This document shows positions 41,564 through 49,812 of a stretch of DNA of 64,000 nt, in pieces; the first letter of the stretch is position 1, and each line of letters begins with the position of its first letter. The stretch comes from Parabacteroides johnsonii DSM 18315. Lineage in GTDB: Bacteria; Bacteroidota; Bacteroidia; Bacteroidales; Tannerellaceae. The position numbers and the translations under genes are program-made. A model generated the notes under the pieces. It was not told the origin of the DNA. It worked only from the letters and a program-made list of their open reading frames with translations, and did no database searches. Location: contig NZ_CP102285.1 in NCBI RefSeq assembly GCF_025151045.1, positions 248,001 to 312,000 of the forward strand, given 5' to 3'.

Positions 41564-41881
41564 ATGACAAAGAATACAATGGGGACTAAATTACCCCGAA
41601 AACTGGAGCAAAAGATGTCGGTAGTGGGAGAGCAGATAAAACTAGCTCGTCTACGTAGGAATCTGTGTGTAGCTCAGGTGGCTGAACGTGCTACCTGCTC
41701 CCCGTTGACCATATCCCGAATAGAGAAAGGTGTACCGACAGTGGCAATCGGTATTTACTTGCGTGTTTTGTATGCCTTGCAGCTTGACGATGATATTCTA
41801 TGGCTGGCCAAAGAAGATAGATTGGGGAAAGCCCTGCAGGATTTGAGTTTGAAGACAAGGAAGCGAGCTTCAAAAAAGTGA
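41564..41881 (+). CDS. HipB-like XRE-family transcriptional regulator
   Basis: 105 residues from ATG 41564 (MTKNTMGTKL); 41579 is another possible start. The helix-turn-helix (VGEQIKLARLRRNLCVAQVAERATCSPLTISRIEKG) and the segment IYLRVLYALQLDDDILWLAKED are those of HipB-type antitoxin regulators of Bacteroides, which are usually followed by hipA kinase genes. No hipA follows here; the next gene is an unrelated ATPase. It has its own promoter, so it may regulate neighbours such as the HEPN operon, or be a leftover. Confidence 0.82.
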   Translation: MTKNTMGTKLPRKLEQKMSVVGEQIKLARLRRNLCVAQVAERATCSPLTISRIEKGVPTVAIGIYLRVLYALQLDDDILWLAKEDRLGKALQDLSLKTRKRASKK

Positions 41882-41970
41882 TAGAGTGCATACTCCCTAT
41901 CCGTAAGTTAAAAATGTTTTTATGAGGATAAAAACAAGACTTGAAATTTCGTATTATGTTCCAAAATCAT

Positions 41971-41978
41971 TATGTTTG
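41971..41978 (+). promoter_or_regulatory. promoter of the DUF234-type ATPase gene
   Basis: TATGTTTG fits TAnnTTTG and lies 23 bp before the ATG at 42001. Confidence 0.5.
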
Positions 41979-42000
41979 CATTGCATAATAGATATGACAT

Positions 42001-43374
42001 ATGAAATTCGTTGATAGAATAGATGAAGCAGCACGTTTGAAGGATGCTCTTGCGAGAGAGAGGTCCTCGTTAGTCGTTATGTATGGTCGTAGACGATTAG
42101 GTAAGTCAACGCTTATCAAAAGAGTGTTGTCGGACAATGATGTTTATTTTCTCGCTGACCGTTCTGAAGGCCAACATCAGAGAGCGTTGCTTGCTAAAGT
42201 AATAGCACAAGTGTTTCCGGATTTCGATAAGTTAACATATCCGGACTGGGAATCTATGTTTCGTGCGGTCAATTATCGAACAGACAGGCGTTTTACCTTA
42301 TGCTTGGATGAATTTCCGTATCTTGTGGAACAATCTCCAGAGCTGCCGTCTGTTCTGCAGAAACTTGTTGATGAGAAGCAACTGAAGTATAATCTTGTGC
42401 TCTGTGGTTCTTCTCAAAATATGATGTATGGGTTGTTCCTTGATTCAACAGCACCTCTCTATGGTCGTGCTGATGAGATAATGAGGCTTGCGCCGATACG
42501 TTTGCCGTATATTCAGGAGGCTTTGAGTCTTGATGCGATGAATGCCATTGAGGAGTATTCCGTATGGGGAGGTGTACCACGTTATTGGGAACTAAGGGAA
42601 AACAGAAGTTCGCTTGATGATGCATTGTGGCACAATATCCTTTCTGTAAATGGCACTCTTTACGAAGAACCTATAAAACTGTTTCAAGATGATGTTAAGG
42701 ATATTGTCAAGACTTCGACAATAATGTCTTATATTGGGACTGGGGCAAATCGTCTTTCTGAGATTGCTGGACGATGCTATGAACCGGCAACAAATCTATC
42801 ACGACCATTAAAGAAACTTATTGATCTCGGATTCTTGGAAAAAGATGTTCCGTTCGGGATTGATGAAAAGAATGCGAAAAAGAGCCTTTATAAGATAGCC
42901 GATCCGTTTATGGCATTCTATTACCAGTTTGTTGTTCCGAATCGCTCGTTCATTGAACTTGGTCGTCGCTTGCCCATTGAACAGGCTTTAAACGCCCATT
43001 TCTCTGAGTATGTGAGTATGCAATGGGAAAAATTATGCCGGGATTCTGTAACAGGTAATCTTGTCAATGGAGTAGTTTATGGTAAGGCAAAACGCTGGTG
43101 GGGGGCTGTTCTCAATGAGGATAAGAAACCTGAACAGGTCGAATTCGATGTGATGGCAGAATCGCTTGATAAAAAGTATTTGCTGGTTGGTGAATGTAAA
43201 TGGACAACTCAAGAGAATGGTAAACAGTTAACAACTGAACTTCTCCACAAGGCTAATCTGCTGCCGTTTGCCAAGAGCTACACCGTCGTTCCAGTGCTGT
43301 TCCTTAAGAACACTCCGAAAGATGATGCTGGGAATGTAATGTTGCCAGAAGATGTTGTTGAGTTAATGAAATAA
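42001..43374 (+). CDS. archaeal-type AAA ATPase with DUF234 nuclease-like C terminus
   Basis: 457 residues. The N-terminal ATPase shows Walker A YGRRRLGKSTL (~29-39), Walker B FTLCLDEFPYL and sensor LCGSSQNMM. A winged-helix region follows, and the C-terminal DUF234 part has a PD-(D/E)xK-like signature (EFDVMAES...LLVGECKWT, ~380-400). These proteins recur in variable bacterial loci; function unknown. Its promoter is separate, and the type I restriction genes begin 36 bp downstream. Confidence 0.85.
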   Translation: MKFVDRIDEAARLKDALARERSSLVVMYGRRRLGKSTLIKRVLSDNDVYFLADRSEGQHQRALLAKVIAQVFPDFDKLTYPDWESMFRAVNYRTDRRFTLCLDEFPYLVEQSPELPSVLQKLVDEKQLKYNLVLCGSSQNMMYGLFLDSTAPLYGRADEIMRLAPIRLPYIQEALSLDAMNAIEEYSVWGGVPRYWELRENRSSLDDALWHNILSVNGTLYEEPIKLFQDDVKDIVKTSTIMSYIGTGANRLSEIAGRCYEPATNLSRPLKKLIDLGFLEKDVPFGIDEKNAKKSLYKIADPFMAFYYQFVVPNRSFIELGRRLPIEQALNAHFSEYVSMQWEKLCRDSVTGNLVNGVVYGKAKRWWGAVLNEDKKPEQVEFDVMAESLDKKYLLVGECKWTTQENGKQLTTELLHKANLLPFAKSYTVVPVLFLKNTPKDDAGNVMLPEDVVELMK

Positions 43375-43410
43375 AGGAATCTCAAATCCACTATTTGACA
43401 GAGTTATTAG

Positions 43411-44904
43411 ATGGCAAAAAAAACAATAAATAAAGAGCTTACAGGTGCACAGGACTTATACAATTTCTTGTTTGAGGCCTGTAATATAATACGCGGTCCT
43501 GTAAGTCAAGATAATTTTAAGGATTATATCACGCCTTTGCTTTATTACAAGCGGATATCTGATGTTTATGATGAAGAAACAGAAGAAGCTTTAATATCAA
43601 GTGGTGGTGATAAGGAATATGCATCTCTTCCAGAGCAACATCGTTTTGTTATTCCTGATGGTTGTCATTGGCAAGAAGTCCGAGAACGTACAGAAAATCT
43701 TGGAGCAGCCATAGTTGGTGCTATGAGACAGATAGAGATAGCAAACCCAGATACATTGTATGGGGTGCTATCTATGTTTTCATCTCAGAAATGGACTAAT
43801 AAGGCAATTCTCAATGACAGTAAGATTCGTGACCTGATAGAACATCTATCAAGACGAAAACTTGGTAATAAGGATTATCCTGCAGATTTAATGGGTGATG
43901 CCTACGAGATACTATTAAAGAAGTTTGCTGATGACAGTAAGGCCCAGGCCGGAGAGTTTTATACTCCTCGTTCTGTTGTGAGATTATTAGTGCATATTCT
44001 TGATCCGCAACCGGGGGAAACTGTATATGATCCTGCTTGTGGTAGTGGAGGAATGCTTATCGAAGCTATACGATATATGCACGATGATTCTCTTTGCTGT
44101 GGAAGTATATTCGGACAAGAGAAGAATGTCGTGAATGCGGCCATTGCTAAAATGAATCTATTCCTGCATGGTGCATCTGATTTTAATGTAATGCAAGGCG
44201 ACACATTGAGAGATCCAAAAATTCTTCAAGGTGGTAATATCGCCAAATTCGATTGTGTTATAGCAAACCCTCCATTTTCTCTTGAAAATTGGGGAGCAAC
44301 GGAATGGAGTTCAGATAAATATAAGCGGAATATTTATGGAACGCCGAGTGATAGTTGTGGTGACTATGCGTGGATTCAGCATATGATATGTTCTATGTCT
44401 TCCGGCAAGGGGCGTATGGCTGTTGTAATGCCGCAAGGTATTCTGTTTCGTGGAAATCAAGAAGCAGAAATAAGGAAACAATTAGTCGAAAGTGATTTGA
44501 TAGAAGCCGTTGTTACATTAGGAGATAAATTGTTTTATGGAACTGGACTTTCACCGTGCTTTTTGATAATACGAAGAATGAAACAGGCTCATCATTCCGG
44601 ACGGATTTTGATGATAGATGGTTCCAAAATTCTAACTCAAAAGAGAGCGCAGAATATTTTAGAAGAGAATGATATAGATAGGTTATATTCACTTTATCAA
44701 AATTACTCCGATGAAGAGGACTATTCTCGAATCGTTACATTGCAGGAGATAAGAGATAAAGAGTATAATCTTTCGCCCAATCGCTATGTGGTTTACCACA
44801 AGGAGGAAATTCGTCCTTATACGGAAGTGTTGGCTGAGTTCAAACAAGCATACGAAGATGTGAAGCGATTGGAGAACGAATTTTCATTACTCATTAACGC
44901 ATAA
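43411..44904 (+). CDS. hsdM: type I restriction-modification methyltransferase subunit (first copy)
   Basis: 497 residues with the N-terminal HsdM domain (~10-140, LYNFLFEACNIIRGPV...YKRISDVYDEE) and the N6-adenine methyltransferase core: AdoMet-binding DPACGSGGML (~207-216) and catalytic ANPPF (~285-289). It forms the M subunit that methylates adenines in the site set by HsdS, protecting host DNA. It is 5 bp upstream of a second, clearly different HsdM. Two complete hsdM genes in a row are unusual. Confidence 0.95.
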   Translation: MAKKTINKELTGAQDLYNFLFEACNIIRGPVSQDNFKDYITPLLYYKRISDVYDEETEEALISSGGDKEYASLPEQHRFVIPDGCHWQEVRERTENLGAAIVGAMRQIEIANPDTLYGVLSMFSSQKWTNKAILNDSKIRDLIEHLSRRKLGNKDYPADLMGDAYEILLKKFADDSKAQAGEFYTPRSVVRLLVHILDPQPGETVYDPACGSGGMLIEAIRYMHDDSLCCGSIFGQEKNVVNAAIAKMNLFLHGASDFNVMQGDTLRDPKILQGGNIAKFDCVIANPPFSLENWGATEWSSDKYKRNIYGTPSDSCGDYAWIQHMICSMSSGKGRMAVVMPQGILFRGNQEAEIRKQLVESDLIEAVVTLGDKLFYGTGLSPCFLIIRRMKQAHHSGRILMIDGSKILTQKRAQNILEENDIDRLYSLYQNYSDEEDYSRIVTLQEIRDKEYNLSPNRYVVYHKEEIRPYTEVLAEFKQAYEDVKRLENEFSLLINA

Positions 44905-44909
44905 TCAAT

Positions 44910-46442
44910 ATGGCAGAAAAAGTAAAACAATATCGTCTTCCGGATGACCCTATTACGCTCGATGAACTTAAAAGTTTCCTTTGGGCGGCTGCTACTCATT
45001 TGCGTGGTCAGATTGATGCTGCAGGATATAAAGAGTATATTTTCCCTTTGCTTTTTTTCAAACGCATTTCCGATGTTTATGATGAACAGTTTGAAGGATT
45101 TGTGTGTGAAGGAGGAGTTGAGTATGCAGGTATGCAAGTAGAAGATCTCCCCATCCGCATTCCTGATGGTGCGCATTGGAGAGATGTTCGTGAAGTAACG
45201 GAAAATGTTAGTAATAAATTAGTCGAAGCATTTATTGCCATTGAGCAAGCCAATCCTGCTAAGGAAATGGATGGCAGAAAAATCGGAGGTTTAGAAGGAA
45301 TTTTCGGACCTAAGGATGGCTGGACCAATAAGGCGAAGATGCCCGATAGTATAATCACTTCGTTGATTGAGGATTTCTCTAAATATACGTTGAGTTTGAA
45401 GGCATGTCCTGCCGACGAAATGGGACAGGCATACGAATACCTTGTTGGAAAGTTTGCCGATGATGCCGGGAATACGGCTCAGGAGTTCTATACGAATAGA
45501 ACTGTCGTTCAGCTTATGGCTGAAATACTGCAGCCCAAACCGAATGAAAGTATTTATGACCCGACTTGCGGTTCCGGGGGAATGTTGGTTAAATGTTTGG
45601 ACTATCTTCGCAACAAAGGGGAAGAGTGGCAGAGTGTGCAGGTGTTCGGACAAGAGGTAAATGGATTGACCTCTTCTATTGCACGAATGAATCTTTATCT
45701 GAACGGCGTAGAGGATTTTTCAATAGTATGTGCTGACACGTTGGAGCATCCTGCATTCTTGGATGGCAGCCATCTTCGTAAGTTCGACATTGTTCTGGCA
45801 AATCCTCCTTATTCAATCAAAGAATGGAATCGTGAAAAATTCATGAATGATAAGTGGGGACGTAATTTCTTGGGAACGCCTCCGCAAGGAAGAGCTGATT
45901 ATGCATTTCTTCAGCATATCATAGCTTCAATGAATGAAACTCAGGGAAGATGTGCGATTCTTTTTCCCCATGGTGTACTATTTCGTGATGAAGAATTAGA
46001 ATTACGAAAGAAACTCGTTGAAATGGATATACTTGATTGTATAATAGGTTTGGGAGCAAACTTGTTTTATAATTCTCCTATGGAAGCTTGCATATTAATA
46101 TGTAACTGCTCAAAGGCTAATAGCAAAAAGAATCGAGTTTTGATGATAAATGCTGTGAATGAAGTTACAAGAAAAAATGCAGAGAGTATGTTGTTGGCAG
46201 AGCATATACAAAGGATTGTAAATGCATACCAACAAAATAGAGAATTGGATGGCTTCTCGAGAATTGTAAGTAATGATGAAATTAGAGAAAAGAAGTTTAA
46301 TCTGAATATATCATTGTACGCATATCAAAGTGTACTACAGGATGCACTTACTGTCTCTAAAGAGGATGCTATAAATGTTTGGATTTCCTCTCATAGTCAA
46401 TGTATAAATGAAATGGATGAGTTAATTAAGTTGATTAAATAA
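44910..46442 (+). CDS. hsdM: type I restriction-modification methyltransferase subunit (second copy)
   Basis: 510 residues, same architecture as the preceding gene but strongly diverged. The N-terminal domain has FPLLFFKRISDVYDEQ, followed by DPTCGSGGML (~217-226) and ANPPY (~297-301, tyrosine instead of phenylalanine in the catalytic motif). Both paralogues keep all core residues. It starts 5 bp after the first hsdM, and hsdS follows after 1 bp. A mixed M1-M2-S enzyme is possible, or one copy may be left from a second system. Confidence 0.95.
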   Translation: MAEKVKQYRLPDDPITLDELKSFLWAAATHLRGQIDAAGYKEYIFPLLFFKRISDVYDEQFEGFVCEGGVEYAGMQVEDLPIRIPDGAHWRDVREVTENVSNKLVEAFIAIEQANPAKEMDGRKIGGLEGIFGPKDGWTNKAKMPDSIITSLIEDFSKYTLSLKACPADEMGQAYEYLVGKFADDAGNTAQEFYTNRTVVQLMAEILQPKPNESIYDPTCGSGGMLVKCLDYLRNKGEEWQSVQVFGQEVNGLTSSIARMNLYLNGVEDFSIVCADTLEHPAFLDGSHLRKFDIVLANPPYSIKEWNREKFMNDKWGRNFLGTPPQGRADYAFLQHIIASMNETQGRCAILFPHGVLFRDEELELRKKLVEMDILDCIIGLGANLFYNSPMEACILICNCSKANSKKNRVLMINAVNEVTRKNAESMLLAEHIQRIVNAYQQNRELDGFSRIVSNDEIREKKFNLNISLYAYQSVLQDALTVSKEDAINVWISSHSQCINEMDELIKLIK

Positions 46443-46443
46443 T

Positions 46444-47553
46444 ATGGGTGTAGTAAAATTAGGTGATGTCGCTCGTGAAAGTCGACTTAAATGGACAAAA
46501 AGTAAACAGGATGTTCCTATAGTTGGTTTGGAACATCTTATCCCTGATGAAATACGTTTTGATGCATATGATATAAATACAGATAATACTTTTTCAAAAA
46601 GGTTTGTAAAGGGACAAGTCTTATTTGGTAGACGTCGAGCTTATCAACGTAAGGCTGCAATTGCTGAATTTGATGGTATATGCTCAGGCGACATAACTGT
46701 AATACAAGCAATAGAAGGGAAAATGCTGCCTGAGTTATTGCCTTTCATAATTCAAACACCTGTATTTTTTGATTATGCTAATAGAGGCTCTGCTGGCTCT
46801 CTATCACCTCGTGTAAAATGGGAGCATTTGGCTGATTATGAGTTCGAATTACCTCCATTAGAGGAACAAAAAATTCTTGCTGATAAATTATGGGCAGCCT
46901 ATAGATTGAAGGAAGCCTATAAAAAACTACTTGTTGCCACCGATGAAATGGTGAAATCGCAATTTATCGAGATGGTGGGTGATCCAAGGAACAACCCGAA
47001 AGGCTGGCCAACAAAAAGACTTTCAGAATTGGCAGAATATTCCATAGGCTTAACTTATAAGCCCGAACAAATTTGTGATGATGGTACCATTGTGCTTAGG
47101 TCTGGTAACATACAAGATGGGAAAATATCCTTTTCAGATATTGTCAGGGTTAATGCGCCAATCAAAGAAAGCCTCTTCGTGAAAGAAGACGATATCCTGA
47201 TGTGCAGCCGTAATGGAAGTGCTTCACTTGTAGGTAAAGTGGCTATGATTCCCGACATTAATGAACCAATGACTTTTGGTGCGTTCATGACTATAATACG
47301 TTCTGCCGAGGCAAAATACTTGTACCTCTATTTCCAATCTCAAGATTTCAGAGAACGTGTTAGTGAGGGAAAGTCCTCAACAATGAACCAAATCACGCAA
47401 AAGATGCTTGATAAAGTCGAGGTTCCCTTCCCCGACAAAGATGTTCGAGAGACTTTATCGGCCATCGCCTCTCAGGCAGATAAATCAAAATTTGAATTGA
47501 AGCAGTGCATTGAACATATCGATAAAGTCATAAAGAGTTTAATAAACGGATAG
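46444..47553 (+). CDS. hsdS: type I restriction-modification specificity subunit (first copy)
   Basis: 369 residues with two target-recognition domains (~1-135 and ~185-325) separated and closed by conserved helical regions: LPPLEEQKILADKLW...SQFIEMVGDP in the middle and IASQADKSKFELKQ at the end. The central segment encodes the 18-bp string TCGCAATTTATCGAGATG (46957-46974) that recurs twice in the second hsdS, a likely recombination site. It recognises the DNA target for the HsdM and HsdR subunits. Confidence 0.92.
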   Translation: MGVVKLGDVARESRLKWTKSKQDVPIVGLEHLIPDEIRFDAYDINTDNTFSKRFVKGQVLFGRRRAYQRKAAIAEFDGICSGDITVIQAIEGKMLPELLPFIIQTPVFFDYANRGSAGSLSPRVKWEHLADYEFELPPLEEQKILADKLWAAYRLKEAYKKLLVATDEMVKSQFIEMVGDPRNNPKGWPTKRLSELAEYSIGLTYKPEQICDDGTIVLRSGNIQDGKISFSDIVRVNAPIKESLFVKEDDILMCSRNGSASLVGKVAMIPDINEPMTFGAFMTIIRSAEAKYLYLYFQSQDFRERVSEGKSSTMNQITQKMLDKVEVPFPDKDVRETLSAIASQADKSKFELKQCIEHIDKVIKSLING

Positions 47554-49184
47554 AATAAAAGAGATGCGTTGATAGCTGCGGCTTAATTGGATAACAAATT
47601 TATTAATAATATGATAGAGAATCTGATTAATGACATAGAGCAGGCTATGCTGGGAGTTTTAAACAACGAGCAAATGAGTCAATTACGAAAGGTGCTAGAT
47701 TATGCCTTTCGTGATATCAACGTGTCGTCTAAGAACAATGAAGAGTGCAGTGGTAATAGTGAATTAATAGATAGTTTTTTGTCGGCTAAACGAGTCGAAG
47801 GTTGTTCGGATAAGTCGATACACTATTATCGAAGTACATTAAATAATGCTATCAGGAAAATAGGGAAAAATATTCGCCATATCACTACTGATGACTTGCG
47901 TAATTACTTGAATGATTATCAGCAGACAAGCGGTGCCACAAAGGTTACGGTAGACAACATACGCCGCATTTTGTCAAGTTTCTTTTCATGGCTTGAGGAT
48001 GAGGATTATATTGTGAAGAGTCCGGTACGTCGGATTCATAAAGTAAAAGTCGGAAAAACAGTCAAAGAAACATACTCCGATGAAGCGTTGGAACAAATGC
48101 GTGACCATTGTGAAGGTATTCGCGATTTAGCCTTGATTGATTTGTTGGCCTCTACCGGTATGCGTGTTGGGGAGTTGGTCAAACTCAATCGGAACGATAT
48201 AGACTTTGAAAACCGGGAATGCATCGTTACCGGTAAAGGCGATAAGCAACGTCGAGTTTATTTCGATGCTCGCGCAAAGATACATTTACAACGTTATTTG
48301 GCAGAACGGATAGATGACAATCCTGCGCTGTTTGTTTCGTTATTAGCACCTTATGATCGACTACAGATAAGTGGCGTGGAAATTCGATTGCGTCGATTGG
48401 GACGTGAATTGAATATTCCTAAGGTGCATCCTCATAAATTCCGCCGCACGTTGGCAACAATGGCGATAGATAAAGGTATGCCCATAGAGCAGGTCCAGCA
48501 TCTCTTAGGGCATCAAAGTCTTGATACAACATTGCAATATGCTATGGTGAATCAGACAAATGTAAAAATGTCTCACCGTAAATTTATTGGTTAGTATGTC
48601 GCAATTTATCGAGATGTTTGGGACTGTTGAATCTTATTGCAAATTGGAAGATTTGGTATCTGATACATTCCCAGGGGAATGGGGAAGCGAACCGACTTCT
48701 GAAAATGCTATAAAAGTGATTCGCACAACAAACTTTACTAATGAAGGACATCTTGATCTGGCGGATGTTGTAACTAGAGATATTGAGCCTAAAAAAGTTG
48801 CACGAAAAAAGCTCAAACAAGGTGACACAATCTTGGAGAGGTCCGGAGGTACTAAGGATAATCCGGTTGGTAGAGTCGTGTTTTTCGATGAAATAGGTGA
48901 TTATTTGCTTAATAATTTTACACAAGCATTGCGTCCTAAGGAATCTGTAAATCCAGTATACTTATTCTACGCTTTATATAATTCCTATAATATCAATAAG
49001 GCTGCAATGAGAGCAATGGCAAGCCAAACTACCGGTATCCAAAATTTAAGCATGTCGGACTTTATGTCTAAGTCTATAGTACTACCTTCAAGAGACGAAC
49101 AAAACAAATTTGAACAGATCTACCGTCAGGCCGACAAATCAAAATTTGGCGACTTCAAATCGCAATTTATCGAGATGTTTGGGA
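46957..49184. repeat. direct repeats framing hsdS recognition-domain cassettes
   Basis: TCGCAATTTATCGAGATG occurs at 46957-46974, 48599-48616 and 49160-49177. The last two copies share 25 bp. A second short repeat (AAATCAAAATTTG or a close variant) lies near 47482, 49137 and 49697, at the ends of recognition-domain segments. All copies are direct, so recombination would excise or exchange cassettes rather than invert them. Confidence 0.7.
47611..48594 (+). CDS. tyrosine recombinase of the hsdS locus
   Basis: 327 residues from ATG 47611 (a TTG at 47587 would add 8 residues). SAM-like domain ~55-145; catalytic residues R in STGMRVGEL, H and R in HPHKFRRT, H in LLGHQSLD and Y in TLQYAM. Recombinases of this kind lie beside type I specificity genes in Bacteroides and shuffle their target-recognition domains. 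It is enclosed by two hsdS genes on the same strand and ends 1 bp before the second. Confidence 0.9.
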   Translation: MIENLINDIEQAMLGVLNNEQMSQLRKVLDYAFRDINVSSKNNEECSGNSELIDSFLSAKRVEGCSDKSIHYYRSTLNNAIRKIGKNIRHITTDDLRNYLNDYQQTSGATKVTVDNIRRILSSFFSWLEDEDYIVKSPVRRIHKVKVGKTVKETYSDEALEQMRDHCEGIRDLALIDLLASTGMRVGELVKLNRNDIDFENRECIVTGKGDKQRRVYFDARAKIHLQRYLAERIDDNPALFVSLLAPYDRLQISGVEIRLRRLGRELNIPKVHPHKFRRTLATMAIDKGMPIEQVQHLLGHQSLDTTLQYAMVNQTNVKMSHRKFIG

Positions 49185-49780
49185 ATCCTCTTTCTTTAAA
49201 TCAGAAGAATGAGTTGAAAAGATTAGGAGAATGTTGTATTCTAAATCCAAGACGTCCTAACATTGCTCTTTGCGACACCGATAAAGTCTCTTTTATTCCT
49301 ATGCCGGCGGTAAGTGAGGATGGATATTTGGTAGATATGACTGACGAAGAATATGGAAAAGTAAAAAAAGGCTTTACATATTTTGAGAATAATGATGTCT
49401 TGTTTGCTAAGATTACACCTTGTATGGAGAATGGCAAAGGAGCTATTGTACATGGACTTATAAATGGTATAGGAATGGGATCTACAGAATTTCATGTATT
49501 GCGGCCAATTAACGGAATATCTAGTCCCTATTGGCTGTTAGCATTAACACGAATGCCTATATTTCGTGAGCGTGCTGCAAAAAATATGTCTGGAACAGGC
49601 GGGCAGAAAAGAGTTAGTGCTTCATATCTGGACCATTTTATGGTTGGGTTGCCTGCGATAGAGGAACAAAGGCGTTTTGAAGCAATATATAGACAAGCCG
49701 ACAAATCAAAATCTGTCATTCAAAAGACTTTAGTATATTTGAATGATATACAGAGTGACGAATTAGGTAAAATCGCTTAA
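48596..49780 (+). CDS. hsdS: type I restriction-modification specificity subunit (second copy)
   Basis: 394 residues from ATG 48596. It begins directly with SQFIEMFG, a segment that in the first HsdS lies in the middle. It then has one target-recognition domain (~10-165), a central helical region (IYRQADKSKFGDFKSQFIEMFGNP), a second recognition domain, and IYRQADKSKSVIQK at the end. The 25-bp repeat (48599-48623 and 49160-49184) frames its first domain. This looks like a gene assembled by recombination at the repeats; size is normal for HsdS. Confidence 0.9.
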   Translation: MSQFIEMFGTVESYCKLEDLVSDTFPGEWGSEPTSENAIKVIRTTNFTNEGHLDLADVVTRDIEPKKVARKKLKQGDTILERSGGTKDNPVGRVVFFDEIGDYLLNNFTQALRPKESVNPVYLFYALYNSYNINKAAMRAMASQTTGIQNLSMSDFMSKSIVLPSRDEQNKFEQIYRQADKSKFGDFKSQFIEMFGNPLSLNQKNELKRLGECCILNPRRPNIALCDTDKVSFIPMPAVSEDGYLVDMTDEEYGKVKKGFTYFENNDVLFAKITPCMENGKGAIVHGLINGIGMGSTEFHVLRPINGISSPYWLLALTRMPIFRERAAKNMSGTGGQKRVSASYLDHFMVGLPAIEEQRRFEAIYRQADKSKSVIQKTLVYLNDIQSDELGKIA

Positions 49781-49812
49781 TTATTAAATTGATAACAATA
49801 AAAACTATAGAT

